NCBI GenBank assembly: GCA_022453515.1
Contig: JAJNNY010000145.1
Span: forward strand, 1-23,992
Direction of reading: 5' to 3'
Length of the DNA: 23,992 nt
DNA from: Astrocystis sublimbata
Lineage: Eukaryota; Ascomycota; Sordariomycetes; Xylariales; Xylariaceae
Shown: positions 1 through 10,532 of the stretch, piece after piece
Layout of the letters: each line of letters begins with the position of its first letter
Numbering within the stretch: the stretch's first letter is position 1
Notes under the pieces: generated by a model
Seen by the model: the letters and a program-made list of their open reading frames with translations, nothing else
Told to the model about the DNA's origin: nothing
Databases searched by the model: none
Translations under genes and position numbers: made by a program

Positions 1-98
1 AGATATCCATTGTTGACCCCGACAAATATCAGGTGAAAAACCTGTGGTTCTTTGTCCAGGATGGGTTGTTCGCCACCATAGAGAGAAGAGTCGGTTAA
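1..98 (+). pseudogene. Duplicate last exon of cytochrome P450
   Basis: Bases 1-2 are the acceptor AG and 3-98 encode the last 31 residues plus the TAA stop of the P450 at 12311-14084. The translation begins ISIVDPDKYQV and ends ATIERRVG, a typical fungal P450 C-terminus. Here the exon has no upstream exons because the window starts at the splice site, so this copy is an orphan created by the palindrome. It could be functional only if a second full P450 copy lay to the left, which cannot be seen. Confidence 0.85.
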
Positions 99-242
99 GA
101 TGCAGGGATAGCAGCCTGGTATCAAGGTACTGACAGCGGCAAAAGAAATCGTTGTTGTGTGTTGTTTATATGCGCTGGGGGTAAAGGTAATTCTCCATAG
201 CAAGAGTTACTGGAGAGCAGACGCATCTCAGCAAATACAAAC

Positions 243-398
243 ATGACGACACCTCAACGGGCGTCCCGTGATCTAAAACAGGGCAGTGACGATTACGATT
301 TAAACCCATCCGTATCCAGTGACGAAGACCAATTAGAAGCTGAAAGCGGCGAAGCTGGCGAAAGCAACTTCCCGTCAGAGAGGCGATCCCCCCATTGA
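243..398 (+). CDS. Short acidic ORF, 51 aa (left copy)
   Basis: ATG-to-TGA frame starting MTTPQRASRDL and rich in Asp, Glu and Ser (for example SVSSDEDQLEAESGEAGES). It lies 144 bp beyond the P450 stop on the same strand. No family is recognised. The composition looks more protein-like than chance, so it may be the first exon of a small gene or the remnant of a nuclear acidic protein. No convincing continuation through an intron was found. Identical copy at 12011-12166. Confidence 0.25.
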   Translation: MTTPQRASRDLKQGSDDYDLNPSVSSDEDQLEAESGEAGESNFPSERRSPH

Positions 399-1360
399 CG
401 TGGAACCTTGAAGATCTAGGGAAGCAGTATATTACCCTACTACAGTAATTTGGACACTTGCATCGTCAGACTGCCTCATCTGTATTAGACTAGTAGTACA
501 TCTCATTCATTGCCTGGCTATCATAGTAGTCTTGAGTACTTGGGGGTAGTTGAGGGGTTGAAGGGCACTGTCTCACATAATGCGTCTTTATTGGCAGGAT
601 TGGCGTTGGATAACCGAAAATGGTGCATGTTCTGGAATATATGTATCCTAAAGTAAATGACGCCCAAGCAGGGGACATATGACGGGAGGCTGCATTGCAG
701 TCGCACTAAGGTACCAAATTGTTGGTCTTTCGATGATCGGTACGCTCCAGTGGTCAGCAGTCATATGCACGCGCAGAGGCTTAAATCTCAGCGATGCCTG
801 CTCCAGTATTCCGGTATAAGAAGTGATGCGGCGGTGAGAGAATAGAGATGTTCAAGCGCCTATTGTTGGATTGATGTTTTCACGATCTGGAATCAATAAT
901 AGGCAACTGTCCGAAACATCAGGAATGTTTTGAATTTCTTGTAATACTTATGGAGCATCTACCCGAGACGATGTGATGAACTAGTTGACATTTAATCATC
1001 AGTGCTCTGTCAAACTGTCAGAAAGATCGTATCAATCCCAAGTTTCAACCCGGCCAGAAATAGTACATATGTTTCTGTCCTCATCATCCCTCAATTTTGC
1101 CAGCGCAGATTGGAAATCTAGTGCATCCCATTGCTCAGATAATTTCGAAATAATGATGCGATACAGCCTAATCATCTGTAGCGTATGACTTCAGATGGGG
1201 TTTGGGCTTATTGTCAGTTAGCCCGCAGTCCACCCAAGTCCCCATTGCAGTAGCCATAACACATGATGTAAGGTGAAGCTCATGTTGATGAGTTCCCCAA
1301 GAATTCAGCAGAGCCCGTTACTGTGTCTACACAGAAGGTATAGCCAGACACAGTCTGGGA
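399..1360. other. No supported gene (left arm)
   Basis: Only short overlapping frames on both strands are present, none with a recognisable motif. One 62-residue frame on the minus strand (490-678) ends in a polar Tyr-rich tail, but a competing frame overlaps it. Mirror of 11049-12010. Confidence 0.5.
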
Positions 1361-1435
1361 TCAGTACCCCTTGACTAATACGACAAGACAATGATTAGCG
1401 TGCCGCACTACTCAGATGACATGTTAGTAGTGGAA

Positions 1436-1876
1436 CTATGCCTTACCATCGGGTTCCTTTGGTGGTTCCTTTGATGCGGATGTGTGAGGCCAGTACAGGG
1501 GAAGGTGAAGGCGAGAAGAACAAGTTGGGGGATCAACGGAGGTGGCCTCGTCCTTGTCGCCAGTGCTGATACGGTCGTCTTTGGATATAGGGGTGGGGAT
1601 GCGGGGATGGGCTGTTTCGGTAAGCTCTTGGTCGCGATCGGGATCGGCTGCTGCTGAGATTGCTTGCGTCTGTCTTGCACGATTTCTGCGAGATCGCCAG
1701 AAGAACAGCCAAATGAGACTGACGATGGCCAAGGAGAGAATGCCAACAATGAGGCCAATCTCGAGGCCTGAAGGTGAAAGCTTGGCATCGTTGCCGCCTA
1801 GAGAGGTAGGGTCACCTCCTCCATCAAGTGGTGAGGCTCCGCTATAGTGAGGTCGTTCATCTGGAGCAGGTGCCAT
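1436..1876 (-). CDS. Small single-pass membrane protein (left copy)
   Basis: Exact mirror copy of the gene at 10533-10973, which is described in full there. It encodes 146 residues with one hydrophobic segment at about residues 38-60 followed by a basic stop-transfer stretch. If the left arm is an assembly artefact, this gene does not exist as a second locus. Confidence 0.55.
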   Translation of the reverse strand: MAPAPDERPHYSGASPLDGGGDPTSLGGNDAKLSPSGLEIGLIVGILSLAIVSLIWLFFWRSRRNRARQTQAISAAADPDRDQELTETAHPRIPTPISKDDRISTGDKDEATSVDPPTCSSRLHLPLYWPHTSASKEPPKEPDGKA

Positions 1877-3127
1877 GATCGTGAGTTGTTTATTGGGGTT
1901 CTTGGTTACTTGTTCTATTGTTCCGGGGTGAGTATGAGAGTATAGCTAGGCACAAATCTAGGGAAGCTTGACATACAACTTGTTTGCGATGCAATGATTG
2001 ATCTCCGGGGGCTGTGGCGAACGTATGCACTTCGAACTCAATCTATAGGTCAGCACGGATCCTGTTCTCATGAATGTGTGAAGTCGGCAGGTCAGAGACT
2101 CTTTTGGAGTGTTCGCAAGCTTTGCATTTATGGAACAGCGAAGTGAGAGGTGCAGAGCGACATGAAGGGCACAAAATAGTCTGTGATAGCGGAAGGAGAA
2201 AAGGTGGGCAGTCAAGTACCTTTAATAGTGTGCAGCTGCTGTTCGGCTCGGGTCTTACAAGCAGAGGAGAACTGAGACTTGATCGAAGCTGGTAAGAATG
2301 GCTCGTATGGGGATCTTGAGAGACTCGGAGACGATGGTGTGTGTGGTTTACAAGACGGAAGACGGGAAGTCCAGCGAAAGAGTGGGCGAGGGACATAAGA
2401 CATGATGGATGCAAGTCCCAGCAGGAAGGCGTACCTTGGCTAGATGTGCGACCATGTCTCTGGCACCTGAGGGTTGAGGACGCACAAGAACAGAAGGTGT
2501 GACTCGAGGGGGTTCGAGACCGAACAAGTACAGCGAAGGTAGGTAGGTGTGCTAAGGGAAAGACTCGAGGCAGCAGTCAAGGAGGAGCAGGAACGAGAGG
2601 TGCGTCGGTACGTCGGTACATCGGTACCAAGTTGACCAAGTTGGCAATCAGAAGGAACGGGCGCTGTCTGAATTGCATCATCAGCATGTGCTTGCCTTGA
2701 GTTGTCGCCCAGGTAACGTAGGCACTTACCTAAGAAGGGATCGCTGCTCCTGGCTACTAAGTATAGGTAGATAGCAGGCACGTAACATTATCTATCAAGG
2801 CAAGTCCATATCATCAGAAGGGCGCTAAGCTGAACTGAACGCCAGAGCAGGTCAACTGATTGTGTGCATAGATATCATGATGCAGAACCGAGCTGAATGA
2901 CTGCATCTTTTCAACTTGTTTGCAAAAACTCCCAAAGAATAAGAATCCCCAACTTCGCCACTTATTACCCTTCAGGGGTACTATACACCACCGCGAACTA
3001 CCCAGTTCGTACTACGCGCGAGCCGTTCCACAGCCTCAATTTGATTCTCATTTAGGACAAATTACATCCCTGCTCGCTGCGATGCCTGACATGTTCATGA
3101 ACCCTGCCATCGCTTGTCACATCGCTT
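1877..3127. other. Leader/promoter region, no supported gene (left arm)
   Basis: Mirror of 9282-10532. On the gene strand (minus) it is pyrimidine-rich and carries short simple repeats. Several frames of 60-120 codons overlap each other on both strands, with Ser/Pro/Leu-rich low-complexity translations and no domain. It probably holds the promoter and 5' leader of the membrane-protein gene. Confidence 0.45.
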
Positions 3128-3484
3128 CATATTAGTGCACTAGCTTGGGGAACACAATATGCCACTTTGTACACTCTAGACGATCTACCAATCATGAACA
3201 GAGCAAGTTTCAAGATCCAAATAAGCTGCCGCATAATGTCTCTCAGTGCTTCTGGCATCAGAATAAGTGACACATGTGCAATGTGACATTGATGCAGTGC
3301 ACAGATGATCGGCCGATCGGTGCACTCACTTTCGCCCAAAGAAGCCCCTTGTGCTCAATTGGATAGATTAACGATTCGGACAATCTGCAATTGGATCGAT
3401 CACTTGAGCTGTGCTTGTTTGATGTTTCGGGCCGTGCTCAGCAAGGGAGGTACTATGGGATAACGAACAGAGACAGCTCTCCTG

Positions 3485-4789
3485 TCAATGTTGGTTGTGC
3501 ATCATTGGGAAGACTCCTGTGAATTGTATCGTTCGTTGTGGCAAGTGTGTTCGCAGGTTATCCAGAATGCTTAGTACTATTTGGACCATTGGCAATTGGG
3601 CAGCTAGCTTGTCACTTTGAATATTCCACCTGAGACTGTGATTGCCTTGCACTGCATCCAGCTTGGTGGGCGACCACACTGAGCGGCGCCCTAACATCAT
3701 AACGCGAAGTTTGGGGAATCTATGAAGCCAGCATTCGAGTGTGTGGAAAGGTCCGTCTGCCTCATCCCATCTATCGTACGATTCGTCGATTCCATCAATC
3801 ACCAGATAGAACATGGATGTAATAGTTGATATAACATGCTTCATTTCTCGAGCCAACGTGGTTGATGATGTGCTAGTCGAACTGAGAACGATGTCATTTA
3901 CTTCATCAATCGTTTCGTAAGACACACCATCAAAGTTCAGACAGAAGCTGCCAAAGCAAGGTAGCAAATATAGATGTACACTTTCTCTGCTTGTCATTCC
4001 CGTAAATGAAGGCAAAGAAGCCGCATTGCATACCCGTGATCCTAATGCGATCAGAAAGCCAGGCAGCGAGCACGGATTTGTCAGATCCCTTCGGTCCGTG
4101 GACTACAAGCAATCGAGACGAGATCGCAGGTTCCGGTCTCGTGGGGTTTGGTTTCGTTAGCCATGGAGCAACAGTCGGATGTTGAAGCATTCAATCGAAG
4201 ATACCGTCGAGGTTAGTGCGAATGGAGTCATGCTCGTCAGGGCTTAGATGACAACGTAACTCGGACTTCTTTGCCGATCGTGCTACTGCAACCGACTCTG
4301 ACGAGGAAAAACATCAAACAAGTAGGTCATAGATCTTCCTGGCAACTAAATACAAGATTTGCACTTACCCTCATTCAATGTTAAGCTACACTCGAGCAAG
4401 TAAAGCCTCAGCACGTCGATGGTGGTCGCAAGTCTCTAGATGTGGTCCTTAATAGCAACCTACGGACCCTTAACAGCCGCTATTATCCGGTGCCACCTGC
4501 TCTCGCTATGCGCCGAGACCAGGAATTCATTTAAAGATTCCAATTAATTAACTAGTTGTTGGATGAGCGGCATCAGTTTCGTTCGTTGATCGGACGACAG
4601 AAGCACCAAATGCCTTCTCGCGACGATGAGGTCCAAGACCTCAGTGAGTGCTTTGAGCTGGATCTCGAGGCCAGTGGTCGCTTGCGTTAATACCTTACGA
4701 TTGAGGCAGACATTATCAACCAGCCCGAGTGTGGTTTTTGACAGATTGATCAGGCCTGAAATGGCTACGACAGTCTTGACGGTCTCCAT
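3485..4789 (-). pseudogene. Decayed NLR-like STAND (NACHT) gene, left copy
   Basis: Exact mirror copy of the pseudogene at 7620-8924, where domains, stops and frameshift are described. The mirrored intron is at 4298-4368 and the Walker A region at 4074-4097. Weak remnants may continue to about 3127. The same stop codons and frameshift occur in both copies, so the decay came before the duplication, or the duplication is an artefact. Confidence 0.75.
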
Positions 4790-5426
4790 CGCAGGTCTGG
4801 CTGGAATGGAATGGAATGGGAGTATCAAGGCAAGTCAATTCGTAAATAGACGACTCCGTTTGACAACGGGGATTTGGTAGAGACAGCTGGACAGAGGGTA
4901 ATGGAAGAGAAAGTGAGGGGTTTGACAACAATTGATGGTCAATCCCTAAAGTGGGAGCAGGAATCGACTGAGGTTGCATCGAAATGGAAGCACATCACCC
5001 CCTACCTTCGCCATTCTACCGGCTGAGAGAGCCGACAGCAGAGTACACATCGCTCTAGTGAGATTCTGCTACAGCTCTGAGCTGGCATCAAGGCATTCGA
5101 GCAAAAGATGAATCTTAATATCGCATCTAAGTACCCATGAGTGATCACAATTGGCAGTCAAGACAATATTTCATGCACCTTTCTCAAAGACATTATTGTA
5201 CGGAATCTTGGTGTGCCAGGCAAGCAGGCTCGGGGGAGTCACATTGAGTGTCCGGGTCCGAGGTGCCACACAATAGATGAGATACTTCCAAGCAGGTTCT
5301 TCGTACCTAGGTAGTTTATACCCCGCAGAAAGTAATATATAATATTTATTATTTTCTTATTACCTAGTTATATAGTAGTTATTCAAATATAGTTTATTAA
5401 TTATATAATAGTTAACGTTATCCATG

Positions 5427-5458
5427 GGCAAGTGTTGCACACGGGCAAGTGTCGCACT
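5427..5458 (+). repeat. Tandem 15-bp motif, possible transposon terminus (left)
   Basis: Two direct copies, GGGCAAGTGTTGCAC and GGGCAAGTGTCGCAC, with a 17-bp period and one difference. The GC-containing motif is well preserved inside AT-rich DNA and lies just beyond the 3' end of the transposase relic. Subterminal direct repeats near terminal inverted repeats are common in pogo/Tc1-type elements. The opposite terminus is not visible because the element is cut at the axis. Confidence 0.5.
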
Positions 5459-5511
5459 TTTTTGCACCTCGTATGTATTAATATAAATAACTTAACCATA
5501 ATATATACAAA

Positions 5512-5766
5512 TCAATTAAATCAATTAGAATCATTTTCATTAGAGGTTTCTATATCTGCCTAACAAGTTCGCGCATTATGTCCGGGCTTACCGCAGATAT
5601 TATAGCGCTATTGACCCGTTTATACCCTTTTCGCTGGATAACTACCTTTAGCTTTATTACTTGATTCAACTACCCTATCACCCTTAGATTCTTATAAAAC
5701 TTAAGCATTAGCTACTATAAAAGATCCTCTAGCTTATAGTTACTTGTTTTTAGTTTTGTAATGCTT
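5512..5766 (-). pseudogene. RIP-degraded pogo/Fot1-type transposase C-terminus (left copy)
   Basis: Mirror of the relic at 6643-6897, where it is described. On the minus strand it reads from the axis outward and ends with the zinc-knuckle tail. The N-terminal part would lie across the palindrome axis and is missing. Confidence 0.65.
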
Positions 5767-5798
5767 GCTTAAAACGTGGTTAGTTTTATAAAACTTTT

Positions 5799-6610
5799 GG
5801 TTTTTTTATACAAAAAGGCAACCTTATATATTAACCCCTACGTTACTTTTACAAACAAATTAATAGTATTAAAAATCTTAGTTAGAAAGCTTAAGAAATG
5901 ATTTTTAACCCTAGTTTTAATAAGAGTTAATTAATATTCGGTTTCCCTAATAATAGTAAGCGTTTTTAAAATCTAAGATTTAAGTAGAAGCTTAAGGTTT
6001 AGTAAGGGTATTTTTGCTATTTCTATATATTTAATATAGAAATAACCCTTTTAGATTAAAAAGAATAATTCTAGCTATTTAAAACCGATTAAATGTTTTT
6101 TTCTATAAATGCGTATATAATATATCTAAAAAGCGCAAAAAAGTCTGGCTTTTAATAAGGTTAAATAATTTTATCTATGTTTTTTATAATGTAAATACAA
6201 TAAATATAGAATAGTTATTAATAGCTTATGATAAGTTTTTTATCACTTATATAAAACTAGTTTTTTATTAAGGTTTTAAATATATTTATATCGCATTATA
6301 GAAAAAAACTTTAATCGGTTTTTAAACATAGCTCGAAGTATTCTTTTTAATCCTAAAAGGGTTATTTCTATATTAAATATATAAGAAATAGCAAAAATTA
6401 CCCTTACTAAACCTTAAGCTTCTACTTAAATCTTAGATTTAAAAACGCTTACTATTATTAGGGAAACCGAATATTAATTAACTCTTATTAAAACTAGGGT
6501 TAAAAATCATTTCTTAAGCTTTCTAACTAAGATTTTTAATACTATTAATTTGTTTGTAAAAGTAACGTAGGGGTTAATATATAAGGTTGCCTTTTTGTAT
6601 AAAAAAACCA
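5799..6610. repeat. Imperfect palindrome axis
   Basis: The two halves still align as reverse complements but differ more and more toward the centre. The differences are A4 (5968-5971) against three bases on the other side, one extra base at 6398-6400 relative to 6010, another near 6021, then roughly one difference per 8-10 bases from about 6050. Most are single-base indels. About 6130-6280 no longer aligns clearly and would form the hairpin loop. The sequence is very AT-rich with no intact reading frame. The pattern fits an uncorrected fold-back read, or trimming and mutation of a real hairpin centre. Confidence 0.8.
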
Positions 6611-6642
6611 AAAAGTTTTATAAAACTAACCACGTTTTAAGC

Positions 6643-6897
6643 AAGCATTACAAAACTAAAAACAAGTAACTATAAGCTAGAGGATCTTTTATAGTAGCTA
6701 ATGCTTAAGTTTTATAAGAATCTAAGGGTGATAGGGTAGTTGAATCAAGTAATAAAGCTAAAGGTAGTTATCCAGCGAAAAGGGTATAAACGGGTCAATA
6801 GCGCTATAATATCTGCGGTAAGCCCGGACATAATGCGCGAACTTGTTAGGCAGATATAGAAACCTCTAATGAAAATGATTCTAATTGATTTAATTGA
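6643..6897 (+). pseudogene. RIP-degraded pogo/Fot1-type transposase C-terminus
   Basis: One frame gives the tail ICGKPGHNARTC at 6811-6846. This resembles the CxxCGxxGHNxRTC zinc knuckle that closes many fungal pogo/Fot1-like DDE transposases. Tyr replaces the expected first Cys, explainable by TGT to TAT. The frame carries seven TAA/TAG stops between 6643 and 6849, each convertible to Gln by one C-to-T reversal, as RIP predicts. Readable pieces between stops include ARGSFIVANA and ESKGDRVVESSNKAKGSYP. The DDE catalytic part would lie toward the axis and is not recognisable. Family assignment rests on the zinc knuckle and its context. Confidence 0.68.
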
Positions 6898-6950
6898 TTT
6901 GTATATATTATGGTTAAGTTATTTATATTAATACATACGAGGTGCAAAAA

Positions 6951-6982
6951 AGTGCGACACTTGCCCGTGTGCAACACTTGCC
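6951..6982 (-). repeat. Tandem 15-bp motif, possible transposon terminus (right)
   Basis: Mirror copy of 5427-5458: two direct copies of a GGGCAAGTGTYGCAC motif with a 17-bp period. It lies 53 bp beyond the end of the transposase relic. Confidence 0.5.
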
Positions 6983-7619
6983 CATGGATAACGTTAACTA
7001 TTATATAATTAATAAACTATATTTGAATAACTACTATATAACTAGGTAATAAGAAAATAATAAATATTATATATTACTTTCTGCGGGGTATAAACTACCT
7101 AGGTACGAAGAACCTGCTTGGAAGTATCTCATCTATTGTGTGGCACCTCGGACCCGGACACTCAATGTGACTCCCCCGAGCCTGCTTGCCTGGCACACCA
7201 AGATTCCGTACAATAATGTCTTTGAGAAAGGTGCATGAAATATTGTCTTGACTGCCAATTGTGATCACTCATGGGTACTTAGATGCGATATTAAGATTCA
7301 TCTTTTGCTCGAATGCCTTGATGCCAGCTCAGAGCTGTAGCAGAATCTCACTAGAGCGATGTGTACTCTGCTGTCGGCTCTCTCAGCCGGTAGAATGGCG
7401 AAGGTAGGGGGTGATGTGCTTCCATTTCGATGCAACCTCAGTCGATTCCTGCTCCCACTTTAGGGATTGACCATCAATTGTTGTCAAACCCCTCACTTTC
7501 TCTTCCATTACCCTCTGTCCAGCTGTCTCTACCAAATCCCCGTTGTCAAACGGAGTCGTCTATTTACGAATTGACTTGCCTTGATACTCCCATTCCATTC
7601 CATTCCAGCCAGACCTGCG

Positions 7620-8924
7620 ATGGAGACCGTCAAGACTGTCGTAGCCATTTCAGGCCTGATCAATCTGTCAAAAACCACACTCGGGCTGGTTGATAATGTC
7701 TGCCTCAATCGTAAGGTATTAACGCAAGCGACCACTGGCCTCGAGATCCAGCTCAAAGCACTCACTGAGGTCTTGGACCTCATCGTCGCGAGAAGGCATT
7801 TGGTGCTTCTGTCGTCCGATCAACGAACGAAACTGATGCCGCTCATCCAACAACTAGTTAATTAATTGGAATCTTTAAATGAATTCCTGGTCTCGGCGCA
7901 TAGCGAGAGCAGGTGGCACCGGATAATAGCGGCTGTTAAGGGTCCGTAGGTTGCTATTAAGGACCACATCTAGAGACTTGCGACCACCATCGACGTGCTG
8001 AGGCTTTACTTGCTCGAGTGTAGCTTAACATTGAATGAGGGTAAGTGCAAATCTTGTATTTAGTTGCCAGGAAGATCTATGACCTACTTGTTTGATGTTT
8101 TTCCTCGTCAGAGTCGGTTGCAGTAGCACGATCGGCAAAGAAGTCCGAGTTACGTTGTCATCTAAGCCCTGACGAGCATGACTCCATTCGCACTAACCTC
8201 GACGGTATCTTCGATTGAATGCTTCAACATCCGACTGTTGCTCCATGGCTAACGAAACCAAACCCCACGAGACCGGAACCTGCGATCTCGTCTCGATTGC
8301 TTGTAGTCCACGGACCGAAGGGATCTGACAAATCCGTGCTCGCTGCCTGGCTTTCTGATCGCATTAGGATCACGGGTATGCAATGCGGCTTCTTTGCCTT
8401 CATTTACGGGAATGACAAGCAGAGAAAGTGTACATCTATATTTGCTACCTTGCTTTGGCAGCTTCTGTCTGAACTTTGATGGTGTGTCTTACGAAACGAT
8501 TGATGAAGTAAATGACATCGTTCTCAGTTCGACTAGCACATCATCAACCACGTTGGCTCGAGAAATGAAGCATGTTATATCAACTATTACATCCATGTTC
8601 TATCTGGTGATTGATGGAATCGACGAATCGTACGATAGATGGGATGAGGCAGACGGACCTTTCCACACACTCGAATGCTGGCTTCATAGATTCCCCAAAC
8701 TTCGCGTTATGATGTTAGGGCGCCGCTCAGTGTGGTCGCCCACCAAGCTGGATGCAGTGCAAGGCAATCACAGTCTCAGGTGGAATATTCAAAGTGACAA
8801 GCTAGCTGCCCAATTGCCAATGGTCCAAATAGTACTAAGCATTCTGGATAACCTGCGAACACACTTGCCACAACGAACGATACAATTCACAGGAGTCTTC
8901 CCAATGATGCACAACCAACATTGA
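7620..8924 (+). pseudogene. Decayed NLR-like STAND (NACHT) gene
   Basis: Fungal STAND ATPases pair a signalling N-terminus with a NACHT switch. From ATG 7620 the frame starts METVKTVVAISG, an N-terminal helical domain of the kind found on such proteins. It continues through stops at 7863 (TAA), 7947 (TAG) and 7971 (TAG) to a plausible intron at 8041-8111 (GTAAGT...CGTCAG). The same frame then reads HLSPDEHDSIRTNLDGIFD, a TGA at 8216, and the Walker A region at 8312-8335 (GPKGSDKS, with Asp where Gly is expected before Lys). A frameshift near 8471-8480 leads into Walker B (FYLVIDGIDE, 8598-8627) and a sensor-like RVMMLGRRS. Each stop is one C:G to T:A change from Gln or Trp. No repeat domain is visible; traces may extend to about 9282. 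Confidence 0.8.
8041..8111 (+). other. Probable intron of the NLR-like pseudogene
   Basis: The donor is GTAAGT and the acceptor CGTCAG, 71 nt long. Splicing joins two stretches in one frame: ...LRLYLLECSLTLNE before it and ESVAVARSAKKSELR after it. The unspliced sequence has a TGA just before the acceptor. Confidence 0.6.
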
Positions 8925-9281
8925 CAGGAGAGCTGTCTCTGTTCGTTATCCCATAGTACCTCCCTTGCTGAGCACGGCCCGAAACATCAAACAAGCACAG
9001 CTCAAGTGATCGATCCAATTGCAGATTGTCCGAATCGTTAATCTATCCAATTGAGCACAAGGGGCTTCTTTGGGCGAAAGTGAGTGCACCGATCGGCCGA
9101 TCATCTGTGCACTGCATCAATGTCACATTGCACATGTGTCACTTATTCTGATGCCAGAAGCACTGAGAGACATTATGCGGCAGCTTATTTGGATCTTGAA
9201 ACTTGCTCTGTTCATGATTGGTAGATCGTCTAGAGTGTACAAAGTGGCATATTGTGTTCCCCAAGCTAGTGCACTAATATG

Positions 9282-10532
9282 AAGCGATGTGACAAGCGAT
9301 GGCAGGGTTCATGAACATGTCAGGCATCGCAGCGAGCAGGGATGTAATTTGTCCTAAATGAGAATCAAATTGAGGCTGTGGAACGGCTCGCGCGTAGTAC
9401 GAACTGGGTAGTTCGCGGTGGTGTATAGTACCCCTGAAGGGTAATAAGTGGCGAAGTTGGGGATTCTTATTCTTTGGGAGTTTTTGCAAACAAGTTGAAA
9501 AGATGCAGTCATTCAGCTCGGTTCTGCATCATGATATCTATGCACACAATCAGTTGACCTGCTCTGGCGTTCAGTTCAGCTTAGCGCCCTTCTGATGATA
9601 TGGACTTGCCTTGATAGATAATGTTACGTGCCTGCTATCTACCTATACTTAGTAGCCAGGAGCAGCGATCCCTTCTTAGGTAAGTGCCTACGTTACCTGG
9701 GCGACAACTCAAGGCAAGCACATGCTGATGATGCAATTCAGACAGCGCCCGTTCCTTCTGATTGCCAACTTGGTCAACTTGGTACCGATGTACCGACGTA
9801 CCGACGCACCTCTCGTTCCTGCTCCTCCTTGACTGCTGCCTCGAGTCTTTCCCTTAGCACACCTACCTACCTTCGCTGTACTTGTTCGGTCTCGAACCCC
9901 CTCGAGTCACACCTTCTGTTCTTGTGCGTCCTCAACCCTCAGGTGCCAGAGACATGGTCGCACATCTAGCCAAGGTACGCCTTCCTGCTGGGACTTGCAT
10001 CCATCATGTCTTATGTCCCTCGCCCACTCTTTCGCTGGACTTCCCGTCTTCCGTCTTGTAAACCACACACACCATCGTCTCCGAGTCTCTCAAGATCCCC
10101 ATACGAGCCATTCTTACCAGCTTCGATCAAGTCTCAGTTCTCCTCTGCTTGTAAGACCCGAGCCGAACAGCAGCTGCACACTATTAAAGGTACTTGACTG
10201 CCCACCTTTTCTCCTTCCGCTATCACAGACTATTTTGTGCCCTTCATGTCGCTCTGCACCTCTCACTTCGCTGTTCCATAAATGCAAAGCTTGCGAACAC
10301 TCCAAAAGAGTCTCTGACCTGCCGACTTCACACATTCATGAGAACAGGATCCGTGCTGACCTATAGATTGAGTTCGAAGTGCATACGTTCGCCACAGCCC
10401 CCGGAGATCAATCATTGCATCGCAAACAAGTTGTATGTCAAGCTTCCCTAGATTTGTGCCTAGCTATACTCTCATACTCACCCCGGAACAATAGAACAAG
10501 TAACCAAGAACCCCAATAAACAACTCACGATC
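9282..10532. other. Leader/promoter region, no supported gene (right arm)
   Basis: Pyrimidine-rich on the plus strand (for example 9815-9860 and 10200-10225), with short repeats of ACCGACGT type near 9782-9808 and CTAC-type near 9860. Competing frames overlap and none has a recognised domain. One frame has two CxxC pairs (CPSC, CKAC around 10240-10305), but its surroundings are Ser/Leu/Pro-rich and it conflicts with another frame. It probably contains the promoter and 5' leader of the gene starting at 10533. Confidence 0.45.

Larger units (their letters stand above)
1..5798 (+). repeat. Left arm of giant palindrome
   Basis: This arm is the reverse complement of 6611-12408, with base i matching base 12409-i. 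The first 48 bases were compared directly with 12361-12408 and are identical. Every open frame in one arm has a mirror frame with the same translation in the other. The strict match ends inward at a T4 run (5795-5798) facing an A5 run (6610-6614). The match reaches base 1 of the window, so its outer limit cannot be seen. All genes here are second copies of those in the right arm. The sequence does not decide whether this arm is a real duplication or an assembly fold-back. Confidence 0.97.
5320..7089. other. AT-rich island across the palindrome axis
   Basis: Composition changes sharply from ordinary GC to very high A+T at about 5320 and back at about 7089. Most of the island is TA-rich with frequent TAA/TAG in every frame. 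In Pezizomycotina such blocks are typical of transposons hit by RIP, which converts CpA to TpA in repeated DNA. The island contains the transposase relic and a tandem terminal motif listed separately. Both arms share the same mutated sequence, so the decay predates the palindrome. Confidence 0.8.

Noticed and set aside
2509..2522. A GGTTCGAGACC string resembling a tRNA B box (and its mirror at 9888-9901)
   Set aside because: The flanking bases cannot form the T-arm stem, and no A box, anticodon stem or acceptor stem can be placed around it.
6100..6300. Palindrome centre as a natural replication origin or hairpin telomere
   Set aside because: No telomeric repeat is seen, and the AT-richness is explained by RIP-type decay of a transposon. 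Nothing positive supports an origin or telomere.
9995..10366. 123-codon frame with two CxxC pairs upstream of the membrane-protein gene
   Set aside because: Ser/Leu/Pro-rich, overlapped by a competing frame in the same pyrimidine-rich region, and without a recognisable zinc-finger layout. Treated as leader sequence.
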